The notes below the pieces were generated by a model that worked only from the letters and a program-made list of their open reading frames with translations, was not told the DNA's origin and did no database searches. DNA of 64,000 bases from Gordonia sp. SL306. GTDB taxonomy: Bacteria > Actinomycetota > Actinomycetes > Mycobacteriales > Mycobacteriaceae. The stretch's first letter is position 1. Every line of letters starts with the position of its first letter. The stretch covers positions 3,596,001-3,660,000 of the forward strand of contig NZ_CP113063.1 in the NCBI RefSeq assembly GCF_026625785.1, given 5' to 3'. Below are positions 16,970 to 25,337 of this stretch, piece after piece. The translations under genes were made by a program, and so were the position numbers.

Positions 16970-18533
16970 GGATCGACCCGTGCCCCCGGTACCTGCGGAG
17001 TTCACTTTCTCGGCACTGAGCCCCGCGACGTTTCTGGACCGGGCGGCGCACGTCTTCGCGGACCGGATCGCCATCGTCGACGGTGATCGGCGGTTCACCT
17101 ACTCCGACTTCCATCGGCGCGTCGACAGGCTCACGTCCGCCCTGGAGGGCCTGGGGATCGGCTCCGGAGATCGGGTCGCGGCTCTGTGCGCCAACAGCCA
17201 CGTGATGCTGGAGTTGCACAATGCCGTTCCGGCGCACGGATCGGTGTTGGTGCCGTTGAACATCCGACTGTCGGAGGCTGAACTCGTCTACATCATCGAG
17301 CACAGTGGGGCAACGCTGTTGGTGGCGACCGCCGAATTTGCCGAGCGAGCGCGCGCGGTCGGTGCTGCGACCGGCGTGCGTGTGGTGGTCGCGGGCGACG
17401 AGCCATCGGACGAGTACGAACAACTCTTGGACGGCGCGTCGGAGCCGGTGTACCGCGAGCCGGACGAGCGAGGACTCCTCGCCGTCAACTACACGTCGGG
17501 GACCACCGGCAGACCCAAGGGCGCGATGTACCACCACCGTGGTGCCTACCTCCAGTCGGTGGCGATGGCCTACCACGCGGGTCTCCGCCCCGGTTCGCGA
17601 TATCTGTGGACGTTGCCGATGTTCCATTGCGACGGATGGTGTTTCACCTGGGCGGTCACCGCGGCGGGCGGCACGCACGTCTGTCTGCGCAGCATCGATA
17701 CCGCGCAGATCTGGCGCCATCTCGTCGAGGACGGGATCACACATTTCAGCGCGGCCCCGACGGTCCTGACCATGATCGCCGAGGACCCGGCCGCCGCCGC
17801 GCTTGAGCGCACCGTGCAGGCCGGAACCGGCGGCGCGCCACCGTCGCCGGCCCTGCTCGCGCGGATGGCCGGGTTCGGGATCGAGGTCACCCACCTGTAC
17901 GGGATGACCGAGACGTTCGGTCCCATCGTCGTGAACCAGTGGCAGCCGGACTGGGACGTCGAGTCGGCCGCCGACCGAGCCGTGCGCACCGCGCGACAGG
18001 GCATCGGCAACATCGCCGCGGGACACGTCCGGGTGGTGACCCCCGAGGGCGTCGACGTCCCGGCCGACGGGGAGGCGCAGGGGGAGTTGGTAGTCCGCGG
18101 CAACAACGTGATGCTCGGCTATTACCGCGATCCGGCCGCGACCGCAAAAGCCACGACCGGCGGTTGGCTGCGCACCGGTGACCTCGCGGTGATGCATCCC
18201 GACGGGTATGTCGAGATCCGTGACCGCAGCAAGGATGTCATCATCTCCGGTGGCGAGAACATCGCCTCGGTCGAGGTCGAACGTGTTCTCGACGGACATC
18301 CGGACGTCGTCGAGTCGGCAGTGGTCGGACGCGCCGACGAGCGCTGGGGCGAGATTCCGGTCGCTTACGTGACCGTGCGTGGTGGTGCCCAGGTGGAGGC
18401 CGACGATCTGATCGCTTTCGCCCGCGAGAGTCTCGCCCGGTTCAAAGTGCCCAGGGAGATCGTGTTCGCCGACCTGCCGAAGACGTCGACCGGCAAGGTC
18501 CAGAAGAACGTCCTGCGCACGAGAGGCATATGA
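16959..18533 (+). CDS. AMP-forming acyl-CoA synthetase/ligase
   Basis: A 524-residue ANL-superfamily ligase. It has the P-loop YTSGTTGRPKGA, the adenine site LYGMTETFG, hinge region WLRTGDLAVMHPDGYVEI and the catalytic Lys in TSTGKVQKN. It makes an acyl-AMP and then an acyl-CoA. The start at 16959 follows GGGAGG and overlaps the end of the GldA gene by 11 nt, so it is clearly part of the operon. An acid ligase is odd at the end of a sugar pathway; it may mean the pathway ends in a carboxylate. The acid is unknown. Confidence 0.9.
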   Translation: MASEDRPVPPVPAEFTFSALSPATFLDRAAHVFADRIAIVDGDRRFTYSDFHRRVDRLTSALEGLGIGSGDRVAALCANSHVMLELHNAVPAHGSVLVPLNIRLSEAELVYIIEHSGATLLVATAEFAERARAVGAATGVRVVVAGDEPSDEYEQLLDGASEPVYREPDERGLLAVNYTSGTTGRPKGAMYHHRGAYLQSVAMAYHAGLRPGSRYLWTLPMFHCDGWCFTWAVTAAGGTHVCLRSIDTAQIWRHLVEDGITHFSAAPTVLTMIAEDPAAAALERTVQAGTGGAPPSPALLARMAGFGIEVTHLYGMTETFGPIVVNQWQPDWDVESAADRAVRTARQGIGNIAAGHVRVVTPEGVDVPADGEAQGELVVRGNNVMLGYYRDPAATAKATTGGWLRTGDLAVMHPDGYVEIRDRSKDVIISGGENIASVEVERVLDGHPDVVESAVVGRADERWGEIPVAYVTVRGGAQVEADDLIAFARESLARFKVPREIVFADLPKTSTGKVQKNVLRTRGI

Positions 18534-18760
18534 AATCGCTGTCTCTGCCGGAGGGCTCGGCGGGAGCCGACGGCATTTCATGGCAGGCCGATCACCGTTG
18601 TCGTTCTCGCGCCCGCGTTCTGCTGGGGACGCATGAATAACGCCTTCGGCCGCTCATCTACGCATCTATTTTGACTGTGGACCGATGGCGTCCAACGCGT
18701 ATCGATCGCCGCCGCCCGAGCAGGCGACCAATTATCGCGCACGTCCTGGCAGGCGACAGA
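18534..18760. other. Convergent intergenic region without recognised gene
   Basis: It lies between the 3' ends of the sugar operon and the GMC gene. A short GGCTC-GAGCC hairpin (18554-18568) is present, but I see no strong terminator, RNA gene or coding frame. Confidence 0.5.
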
Positions 18761-20359
18761 TCAGCGATCCGCGAGGATCAGATCCGCCGCCTTCTCACCG
18801 ATGATCACCGACGGGGCATGGGTGTGCCCTCGGACGATCGTGGGCATGATCGAGGCGTCGGCGACGCGCAGGCCCGAGACACCCCGAACCGCGAGGGTGG
18901 GCGTGACGACACTCTCGGCGTCGGTGCCCATCCGGCAGGTGCCCACCGGGTGATAGAGGGTGTGCGAGTGACGGTCCAGCACCTCGGTCAGGATGGCGTC
19001 GTCGGGCACGCGCGAGTCGGTGCGCGGCTGCGAGACCACGCCGAGGCGCCCCCGCAGTGACGGCGCCTGTGCGATCTCGACGGTCGCCCGCAGTCCCTGC
19101 ATCATCGCCGCGCGGTCGACGCCTGCGGGATCGCTGAGGTAGCGCGGGTCGATCATCGGCTTCGCGGTCGGGTCCGCGGAGCGCAGCGTGATCGTTCCGG
19201 TGCTCTTCGGCTGGACCAGGATCGGACCCATCGCGACGGCGTGGTGCGGATACGCCTCGCCCACCCCTTCGTTGTAGAACGCGACAGGCGCGAAGATCAG
19301 CTCGAGATCCGGCAGGCGCAAGTCGTCGCGACTGCGGATGAATCCGTAGGCCTCGCCGACGTTCGAGGTCAGCATGCCGCGACGGCGCAGCAGGTAGTCG
19401 GCGAGTTGGCGAGGGCTCTCGGCGTCGCGCAGCGTCCCGGAGTCGACGTCCCAGCCGATCGGCGCCAGCAGGTGATCGAGCAGGTTGCGGCCGACGCCGC
19501 CGTTGTGCGCGACGGTGCGGATGCCGTGCCCGGCGAGCTCGTCGCTGTCGCCCACGCCCGAGAGCATGAGCAACTGCGGGGTGTTGACGGCGCCGCCGCA
19601 CAGCACGACCTCACGTCGCGCGTGCACGGTCTGCGTCCGACCGGCCTGGGTGTACTCGACGCCGACCGCGCGGGTGCCCTCGAACAACACCTTGGTGGCG
19701 AGCGCTTCGGTGACGAGGCCGAGGTTCTTTCGTTTGCGCGCGGGACGCAGATATGCGTCGGCGGTGCTGAACCGTGCGCCCTTGTGCTGGGTCACCATCG
19801 TCTGCGAGAAACCCTTCGGCTCCGGCAGATTCGCACGTTCCACGGTGTGTCCGCATTCGGCCGCGGCGTCGAGGAACGCGCGGGTCAGCTGGCGCGGCGA
19901 GCGCTGGTGTGACACGTGCAACGGCCCGGTGGTGCCTTCGTCGTTCTCGGTGGCGCCCGCGACGTTCTCGATGCGCCGGAAGTACTCGACGAGACCGTTG
20001 AACGACCAGTCCTCACCCGCATGGTCGGCCCACTCGTCATAGTCGGCGGCGAATCCGCGAACCCACATCATGGCATTCATCGACGACGAGCCGCCGAGCG
20101 TCTTGCCGCGTGGGTAGACGACGCGTCGACCGCCCAGTTCCGCCTGCGGCTCGGTCGAGTAGTCCCAGTCCGACGCGCTGCCGAACAATTTCGAGAACGC
20201 CGCGGGGATGTGGATGAACTTGTCGGAGTCCTTCGTCCCGGCTTCGAGGACGAGGACCTCGTTGCGGGAGTCGGCGCTGAGTCGGTTGGCGACGACGGCA
20301 CCGGCGGATCCGGTCCCGACGACGACGTAGTCGACGGTGCGTGGTGCTGTGCTGGGCAT
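18761..20359 (-). CDS. GMC-family FAD alcohol oxidoreductase
   Basis: A 532-residue glucose-methanol-choline oxidoreductase. The FAD dinucleotide site VVGTGSAGAVVANRL is at the N-terminus, GMC signature 1 is in GKTLGGSSSMNAMMWVRG, and the catalytic His lies in HTLYHPVGTCRMG. Family members oxidise choline or primary alcohols. It follows an aldehyde dehydrogenase gene by 55 nt on the same strand and is near a CoA ligase, so oxidation of a long-chain or medium-chain alcohol is the best fit. Confidence 0.92.
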   Translation of the reverse strand: MPSTAPRTVDYVVVGTGSAGAVVANRLSADSRNEVLVLEAGTKDSDKFIHIPAAFSKLFGSASDWDYSTEPQAELGGRRVVYPRGKTLGGSSSMNAMMWVRGFAADYDEWADHAGEDWSFNGLVEYFRRIENVAGATENDEGTTGPLHVSHQRSPRQLTRAFLDAAAECGHTVERANLPEPKGFSQTMVTQHKGARFSTADAYLRPARKRKNLGLVTEALATKVLFEGTRAVGVEYTQAGRTQTVHARREVVLCGGAVNTPQLLMLSGVGDSDELAGHGIRTVAHNGGVGRNLLDHLLAPIGWDVDSGTLRDAESPRQLADYLLRRRGMLTSNVGEAYGFIRSRDDLRLPDLELIFAPVAFYNEGVGEAYPHHAVAMGPILVQPKSTGTITLRSADPTAKPMIDPRYLSDPAGVDRAAMMQGLRATVEIAQAPSLRGRLGVVSQPRTDSRVPDDAILTEVLDRHSHTLYHPVGTCRMGTDAESVVTPTLAVRGVSGLRVADASIMPTIVRGHTHAPSVIIGEKAADLILADR

Positions 20360-20383
20360 GGTGGCCTTTCGTGGTGGGATGGT

Positions 20384-20422
20384 CAGCCGTAGTTGTGTTC
20401 AGCCGCAGTTGTCTTCAGCCGC
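20384..20422. repeat. 16-bp tandem repeat at the ALDH stop codon
   Basis: Two and a half copies of a 16-bp unit (20384-20399, 20400-20415, then CAGCCGC) differ at two positions. On the minus strand each copy starts with CGGCTGA, so the ALDH stop codon itself sits in the repeat. Looks like a slippage duplication. Confidence 0.6.
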
Positions 20423-22151
20423 GCAGGGCGGAGGCGAAGATGGCGGGCAATTTCAGCGGAGACGGCGCGCTGGCGAAGTCGGCGAGCAGGCGACCGGTGG
20501 TTGCGGCTGTCCGGTTGGTGACGAACCACGGCGGCTTCGGGGAGATCGACCATTCACGATGCAGAACCGAGCGCGGTGCGGGCCGGAAGGGCCCGCGAAC
20601 CACCGTGCGTTCGGTGTCGGCAAGGAGGAAGGCGTTGTGCACCACACCGGTTCCCGATTGGACGTCGTCCATCGTGTGACCGGGGAACGCGCCCCACGTT
20701 GCCGCGGCGCTGAGGAAGCCCACGCCGGTCCACGCGTTGACGGCGATGGTCCCGTAGCGGAGGTCGGCGATCATCGACTCGAAGGCCCCGCCGAGTCCGG
20801 CGATCGAAGCAGGGTGTGCGATCACGTTGACCCCGAGGGTGCCGAGGAAGTGATTGTTCGCGGCATCGGTTGCGCTGGTGAGGAAGTCGGCACCCGTTCC
20901 CGGAAGTTCGAGAACACCGAGGACCGGTCCGAAGTACTCGGTGTGCAGGATGTCCTCGTCACTCCGCTCGCCCCGGTCGTCGAGGGACAGCCCGGTGATC
21001 AGCAGTCGCTCACCTGCCGTGCCGAGTTGTTCCGACGTCGGGTACGCCGTGCGGGCGGCGCCGACGCGGTCGTCGCTGCCCGGGTAGTAGCAGACCCGCG
21101 CCGGGGCGGAGGCGAACGCCTCGCGGAGCGCGTCGAGGAACTCCTGCTTCTGGTCCCAGTCGGCGGAGACGATGACGACCTGGGCGGCCACGCAGTTGTA
21201 TCCGCCGTTGTGCAGACGCTGGGTCGCGATGTGCTCGGCCTGGTAGCGCAGGTCCGCTGTGCTCCATCGGCCGGGCACCACGATGGCCGGGGACACACCG
21301 CCGAGTTCGCTGGTGATCGGCTTGGTGAGGCGCGGCTCTCCGGATGCCCTGCGCCGCTCGGCCTCCTCTCCGGTTCCCCAGACGATCGCGTCGTGCGTGT
21401 TGGCGCTGCCGGTCATGTGGACGTGCGCAACCGCGTCGTGGCCGACGAGGTACTCGCCGACATCGGCTCCGCCGGTGAGGATTCGGATCGCGCCGAGTGA
21501 GATCAGGGGTTCGAGCACCCGCTCGAGAACAGGCAGCAGGGGATCGGTGAGCGGGTTGAGCTTGAGGGCGACGACCCGGTTGTGGGCGAGCAGTTCGTAG
21601 ATCACGTCCAGCGGGGCGATCGACGTGATGTTGCCGGCGCCGAGGACGACGCCGATGCCGCCCGTGGCAGTGGGATCGAGTTGTGCGAGACCTGCCGCCG
21701 CTGTGGCCTGCGCGGCATCCACCCCGGGCCGCAGCCACACGTCGGCGGTGAAGCCATTGAGCAGCAGCGAGTCGTAATGCGACGACGGCAGAACCCGGAT
21801 GGTTGTCTGGCCTGCTGCGGTCCCGAATGCGGCGTCGGCGATGGGGCTGCGACCCGCGGCCAGGTCGCGAAGCGTTTGTGCAGCGGCACCGAGGCCGGTG
21901 GCGAATGCGTAGGGGCCGGACATCCATTCCTCGCCGAGGAGGGCCGAATGCGGCCCGAGCCGTTTGATCGACGCCGACGCCGCGACCCAGTCGGCGGCGT
22001 GTGTCCCGGTGCGTTCCCGGACTCGGTCGAGAAGGTCGGCGCGTTCGAGCAGGGACAAGCCGGCCCAGGCCTTCTCACCTGCGGACAGATCAGAGAGCGC
22101 GGCGTCGATCAAGTCTCGGTGATCGGCGGTCTGGTGTGTGTCGACGCTCAT
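20415..22151 (-). CDS. Aldehyde dehydrogenase family protein
   Basis: A 578-residue ALDH. The NAD-binding segment (VVLGAGNITSIAPLDVIYEL), the general-base Glu in SELGGVSPAIV and catalytic Cys320 in GGYNCVAAQV are visible. At 578 residues it is longer than the usual 480-500, with extra sequence in both terminal regions. It should oxidise the aldehyde made by the adjacent GMC enzyme to an acid. It is transcribed away from a PucR regulator across a region with a strong palindrome, and the GMC gene follows in the same operon. Confidence 0.88.
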   Translation of the reverse strand: MSVDTHQTADHRDLIDAALSDLSAGEKAWAGLSLLERADLLDRVRERTGTHAADWVAASASIKRLGPHSALLGEEWMSGPYAFATGLGAAAQTLRDLAAGRSPIADAAFGTAAGQTTIRVLPSSHYDSLLLNGFTADVWLRPGVDAAQATAAAGLAQLDPTATGGIGVVLGAGNITSIAPLDVIYELLAHNRVVALKLNPLTDPLLPVLERVLEPLISLGAIRILTGGADVGEYLVGHDAVAHVHMTGSANTHDAIVWGTGEEAERRRASGEPRLTKPITSELGGVSPAIVVPGRWSTADLRYQAEHIATQRLHNGGYNCVAAQVVIVSADWDQKQEFLDALREAFASAPARVCYYPGSDDRVGAARTAYPTSEQLGTAGERLLITGLSLDDRGERSDEDILHTEYFGPVLGVLELPGTGADFLTSATDAANNHFLGTLGVNVIAHPASIAGLGGAFESMIADLRYGTIAVNAWTGVGFLSAAATWGAFPGHTMDDVQSGTGVVHNAFLLADTERTVVRGPFRPAPRSVLHREWSISPKPPWFVTNRTAATTGRLLADFASAPSPLKLPAIFASALRG

Positions 22152-22224
22152 GTGCGTTGATCAACTCCTGTGGTCTCGTGGTTACTGCTCGTGGATTGGG
22201 TGATGGCCCGATACCTGGATTCTT

Positions 22225-22298
22225 CGTGGTGGACCACGGTTGCCGCCATAGGCGACGGCCACGCTGTCGGCCACGTGTCCTTGTGCACTGGCACAAGG
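22225..22298. promoter_or_regulatory. Divergent regulatory region with palindromes (ALDH / PucR)
   Basis: CCTTGTGC-ACTG-GCACAAGG at 22279-22298 is a perfect inverted repeat with 8-bp arms; CGTGGT-GG-ACCACG lies at 22225-22238. They sit between divergent genes, where a PucR regulator would bind. Function is inferred. Confidence 0.5.
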
Positions 22299-22331
22299 CC
22301 GAAGTGGTGCAGCTCACCGTGGCCCGCTACG

Positions 22332-23531
22332 ATGTCAGCCGTGGCCATCTCAACCAGCAGCTCGACGGCAGCTGCGCTCGCCGCCGACCTGCTCGACGAC
22401 TTGCCTGCTCTCACCGAGACCCTTGTCGAACGATTGCAGAGGGCGGAGGCGACGTACCTCGAGTCGCAGTTGCTCACGCTGGAGCAACTGTCGGCTGCGT
22501 GCACCGAGAATCTGAGTTCGATCCTCACAGTGCTCGCCGGTCGCGGCCGGTTTCGGATCGACGTCGCGCGCGCGACAGGCCGACTCAAGGCCGAGCAAGC
22601 GATCCCGCTCCCGGCGCTGCTACGCGCGTACCGGCTCGGTGGTCAGCTGATCTGGGAGCAGATGTTGCGCGGCTCTCGCGGTGTCTCGCCGGTCGAACTG
22701 CTCGACGTTCCCGGTCAGCTCTGGGCCGCGATCGACAGGTACTCCGATGCCGCCGTGGAGGGCTATCGGGAGGCGGAGATCCTGCTCACCCATGCCGACG
22801 CCGAGGCGCGAGCGCTCCTCGTGCGGACGGTGTTCGACGACCACTCGGACAACCCGACAGCCATCATCGACGCCATGCGGGCCCTCGGTCTGCCGGAACG
22901 TGCGAGCTACGTCGTGGTGTGTGCGGAGAGTCCCGAGTCGCGCCCTGCCACGGCGAGCGATACCGCAGGCCGTTTGCAGAGCAAGGGCATCACGTCGGTC
23001 TGGGACGCGCGACCCGACGGGTATCTCGGATTGATCTGCGGCCGGCACGATGCCGACATCGAGGCCGGGCTCACCGAACTCGGCACGGTGTTCGACCTAC
23101 GTGTCGGTGTGAGCGGGCCGTTCTCGATGCCCATCGAGATCGCGCGTGCTGTGGACGAGGCGCGCCTTGCCCGACGCTCCGTTCCTCCTGGTGCGGCGAC
23201 TTTCAGCCGATACGGAAGTCTCACGCTGGCACTACTTCTCGTCCGCAGCCCGGATACCGCGCGTGAGGTTGCGGCCCGCACGTTGGGGCCTCTGCTGAAC
23301 CTGCCCGAGGACGAACGCGAGGAGATGCTCGCGACTCTCGAGGCGTGGTTCGAGTGCGACGGTTCGACAGCGGCAACGGCGAAACGGCTCCATTTCCACC
23401 GCAACACGGTGCTGTACCGGCTGCGCAAGATCCGCGATCTCACCAATCGGTCTCTCGACAAGCCGGTGGACGCCACCGAGTTGTACCTCGCGCTGCGGTC
23501 GGTACAGCTCCTCGGTGATGGGCGGGTGTGA
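22332..23531 (+). CDS. PucR/CdaR-type transcriptional regulator
   Basis: A 399-residue regulator. I place the start at the ATG at 22332, after the palindrome, because the frame upstream of it is low-complexity and reads through the regulatory region. An N-terminal helical ligand domain (LPALTETLVERLQRAEATYL onward) and a GGDEF-like CdaR middle precede the C-terminal PucR HTH: FECDGSTAATAKRLHFHRNTV then LYRLRKIRDLTN. PucR proteins usually activate nearby catabolic genes when substrate is present. It is divergent from the ALDH-GMC operon and upstream of the CoA ligase. Confidence 0.88.
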   Translation: MSAVAISTSSSTAAALAADLLDDLPALTETLVERLQRAEATYLESQLLTLEQLSAACTENLSSILTVLAGRGRFRIDVARATGRLKAEQAIPLPALLRAYRLGGQLIWEQMLRGSRGVSPVELLDVPGQLWAAIDRYSDAAVEGYREAEILLTHADAEARALLVRTVFDDHSDNPTAIIDAMRALGLPERASYVVVCAESPESRPATASDTAGRLQSKGITSVWDARPDGYLGLICGRHDADIEAGLTELGTVFDLRVGVSGPFSMPIEIARAVDEARLARRSVPPGAATFSRYGSLTLALLLVRSPDTAREVAARTLGPLLNLPEDEREEMLATLEAWFECDGSTAATAKRLHFHRNTVLYRLRKIRDLTNRSLDKPVDATELYLALRSVQLLGDGRV

Positions 23532-23619
23532 AGAACCCGACGATGCGTCATCGGGTGTCGGCCCCGGGATGTGCGGATGAACAACACGGTCGCCGATCGC
23601 ATGTGGCAGCGACCATCGA

Positions 23620-23635
23620 CGCCCGATCGGGCGTG
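23620..23635. promoter_or_regulatory. Perfect 16-bp palindrome upstream of acyl-CoA ligase
   Basis: ACGCCCGATCGGGCGT is its own reverse complement and sits just before an AT-rich CAATAT (23641-23646) that could be a -10 box. A candidate operator for the CoA ligase gene. Confidence 0.45.
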
Positions 23636-23658
23636 CCCGACAATATGAGACATTCACG

Positions 23659-23682
23659 ACATCAAGTCCCACATCAAGTCCC
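23659..23682 (+). repeat. 12-bp tandem duplication in the leader of the ligase gene
   Basis: ACATCAAGTCCC occurs twice head to tail with no difference, directly before the AGGAG ribosome-binding site at 23683-23687. Confidence 0.75.
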
Positions 23683-23694
23683 AGGAGTACAGCG

Positions 23695-25215
23695 ATGACC
23701 AACCTTTCCATGAACCTGGTTGCCACGGCGCGCGATCACGGTGACACCGTCGCGTTGCGGTGCAACGACTTCGCGTTGACCTTCGCCGAGTTCGACTCCG
23801 CCGCAGCGCGGATCGCGACGCTGCTGGACCGGGAGGGGATCGGGCCGGGGGACCGTGTCGGCATCATGCTGGGCAACACACCGGCCTTCGCGCTGGCGTT
23901 CTACGGGATTCTCCGTCGCGGTGCGATCGCGGTGCCGATGAATCCGCTGCTGAAGGCTCGTGAGATCGAGTTCTACCTCAGCAACACCGGAGCGTCCGCG
24001 CTGTTCGCGACGCCGCTGTTCGCCGACGAGGCGCGCGCGGCCGTCGACGCGGCGGGTGGCCGGTTGTGGCTGGTCGACGATGCGGGTCTGGCCGACATGA
24101 TCGCTGACCTGCCGGCTCAGCAGAGCCCCGTCGATTGCGAGGACTCCGACACCGCCGTGATCCTGCACACCTCGGGAACCACCGGCAAGCCGAAGGGCGC
24201 TGAACTGACCCACGGCGGGCTAGCGCACAACTGCGAGGTGACTGCGCGGACCCTGTTGGGGATCGGGTTCGGCGACGTCGTCATGGGATGTCTGCCCCTG
24301 TTCCACGTGTTCGGGCTCACCTGTGGGATGAACACTTCGGTGCTGGTCGGCGCGACCTTGACGCTCATCCCTCGATTCGATCCGCGTACCGCCTTGCAGG
24401 TGATCGAGCGGGACCAGGTGACGGTGTTCCTGGGCGTCCCCACGATGTATGCGGCGATGTTGAGTGTGGCGCAGGAGTTCGGCCCGTCGGCAACCGCGAG
24501 CCTGCGAACCTGTGCATCAGGCGGGGCGTCGTTGCCCGTTCAGGTGCTCAACGACTTCGAGAAGACCTTCGGATGCATGATCCTCGAGGGCTACGGATTG
24601 TCGGAGACCTCACCGGTCGCGTCGTTCAACCATCCTGACCGCGAGCGGAAGGCGGGTTCGATCGGCACCCCGATCGAGGGCGTCCGGATGCGGGCGGTCG
24701 ATGGCGAGGGGAACGAGGTCGCCACCGGAGAGCCCGGCGAGATCCAGATCGCCGGCCACAACATCATGAAGGGTTACTGGAATCAGCCCGACGCGACGGC
24801 TGCGGCCATCGACGCGGAGGGGTGGTTCGCCTCCGGCGACATCGGGACCGTGGACGAGGACGGCTATTTCTTCATCGTCGACCGCAAGAAGGACTTGATC
24901 ATTCGCGGCGGCTACAACGTGTACCCGCGTGAGATCGAGGAAGTTCTCTACGAACATCCCGCGGTCGCCGAAGTGGCCGTCGTCGGAATCGCGCACGAAT
25001 CCCTTGGCGAAGAGATCGGCGCCGCGGTCGCGCTGAAGCCGGGAGCTGCCACCGACCCGGGCGAACTCGTCGACTTCGTCAAGGAGCGCGTCGCCGCCTA
25101 CAAGTACCCGCGTCACATCTGGTTCCTCCCCGAGCTGCCGAAGGGCGCCACGGGCAAGATCCTGCGCCGGGAGATCAACGTGTCGGACGTCGAGAGCAGC
25201 ACGGGACGCGCGTAG
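23695..25215 (+). CDS. Long-chain-fatty-acid-CoA ligase
   Basis: A 506-residue AMP-forming ligase with LHTSGTTGKPKGAEL, LEGYGLSETSPV, the hinge WFASGDIGTVDEDGYFFIVDRKKD and the catalytic Lys in PKGATGKILRRE. AGGAG lies 8 nt before the ATG. It would activate the acid made by the neighbouring GMC and ALDH enzymes for beta-oxidation, completing alcohol to acyl-CoA conversion. Separate promoter region with a palindrome and a duplicated 12-mer. Confidence 0.92.
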   Translation: MTNLSMNLVATARDHGDTVALRCNDFALTFAEFDSAAARIATLLDREGIGPGDRVGIMLGNTPAFALAFYGILRRGAIAVPMNPLLKAREIEFYLSNTGASALFATPLFADEARAAVDAAGGRLWLVDDAGLADMIADLPAQQSPVDCEDSDTAVILHTSGTTGKPKGAELTHGGLAHNCEVTARTLLGIGFGDVVMGCLPLFHVFGLTCGMNTSVLVGATLTLIPRFDPRTALQVIERDQVTVFLGVPTMYAAMLSVAQEFGPSATASLRTCASGGASLPVQVLNDFEKTFGCMILEGYGLSETSPVASFNHPDRERKAGSIGTPIEGVRMRAVDGEGNEVATGEPGEIQIAGHNIMKGYWNQPDATAAAIDAEGWFASGDIGTVDEDGYFFIVDRKKDLIIRGGYNVYPREIEEVLYEHPAVAEVAVVGIAHESLGEEIGAAVALKPGAATDPGELVDFVKERVAAYKYPRHIWFLPELPKGATGKILRREINVSDVESSTGRA

Positions 25216-25217
25216 TT

Positions 25218-25237
25218 CGGTGGGCCGGTGCCCACCG
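25218..25237. terminator. Hairpin after acyl-CoA ligase gene
   Basis: CGGTGGGC-CGGT-GCCCACCG forms an 8-bp stem with a 4-nt loop, beginning 3 nt after the stop codon. No T-run follows, so efficiency is uncertain. Confidence 0.5.
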
Positions 25238-25337
25238 CAGGTTGCGACCCCCCCGGTTGGGCAAAAACGACTCCACACCCTCGGCGTTCGCGCTACGCTC
25301 CGCCGCATCCGATCGACTTCGGCGGGGGATGGGGCGG

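Noticed and set aside
16959..18533. Assignment of the ligase as acetyl-CoA or benzoate ligase
   Set aside because: Only general ANL motifs are visible; no residue pattern sets the substrate.
18554..18568. Terminator after the sugar operon
   Set aside because: Only a 5-bp stem without T-run; too weak to call.
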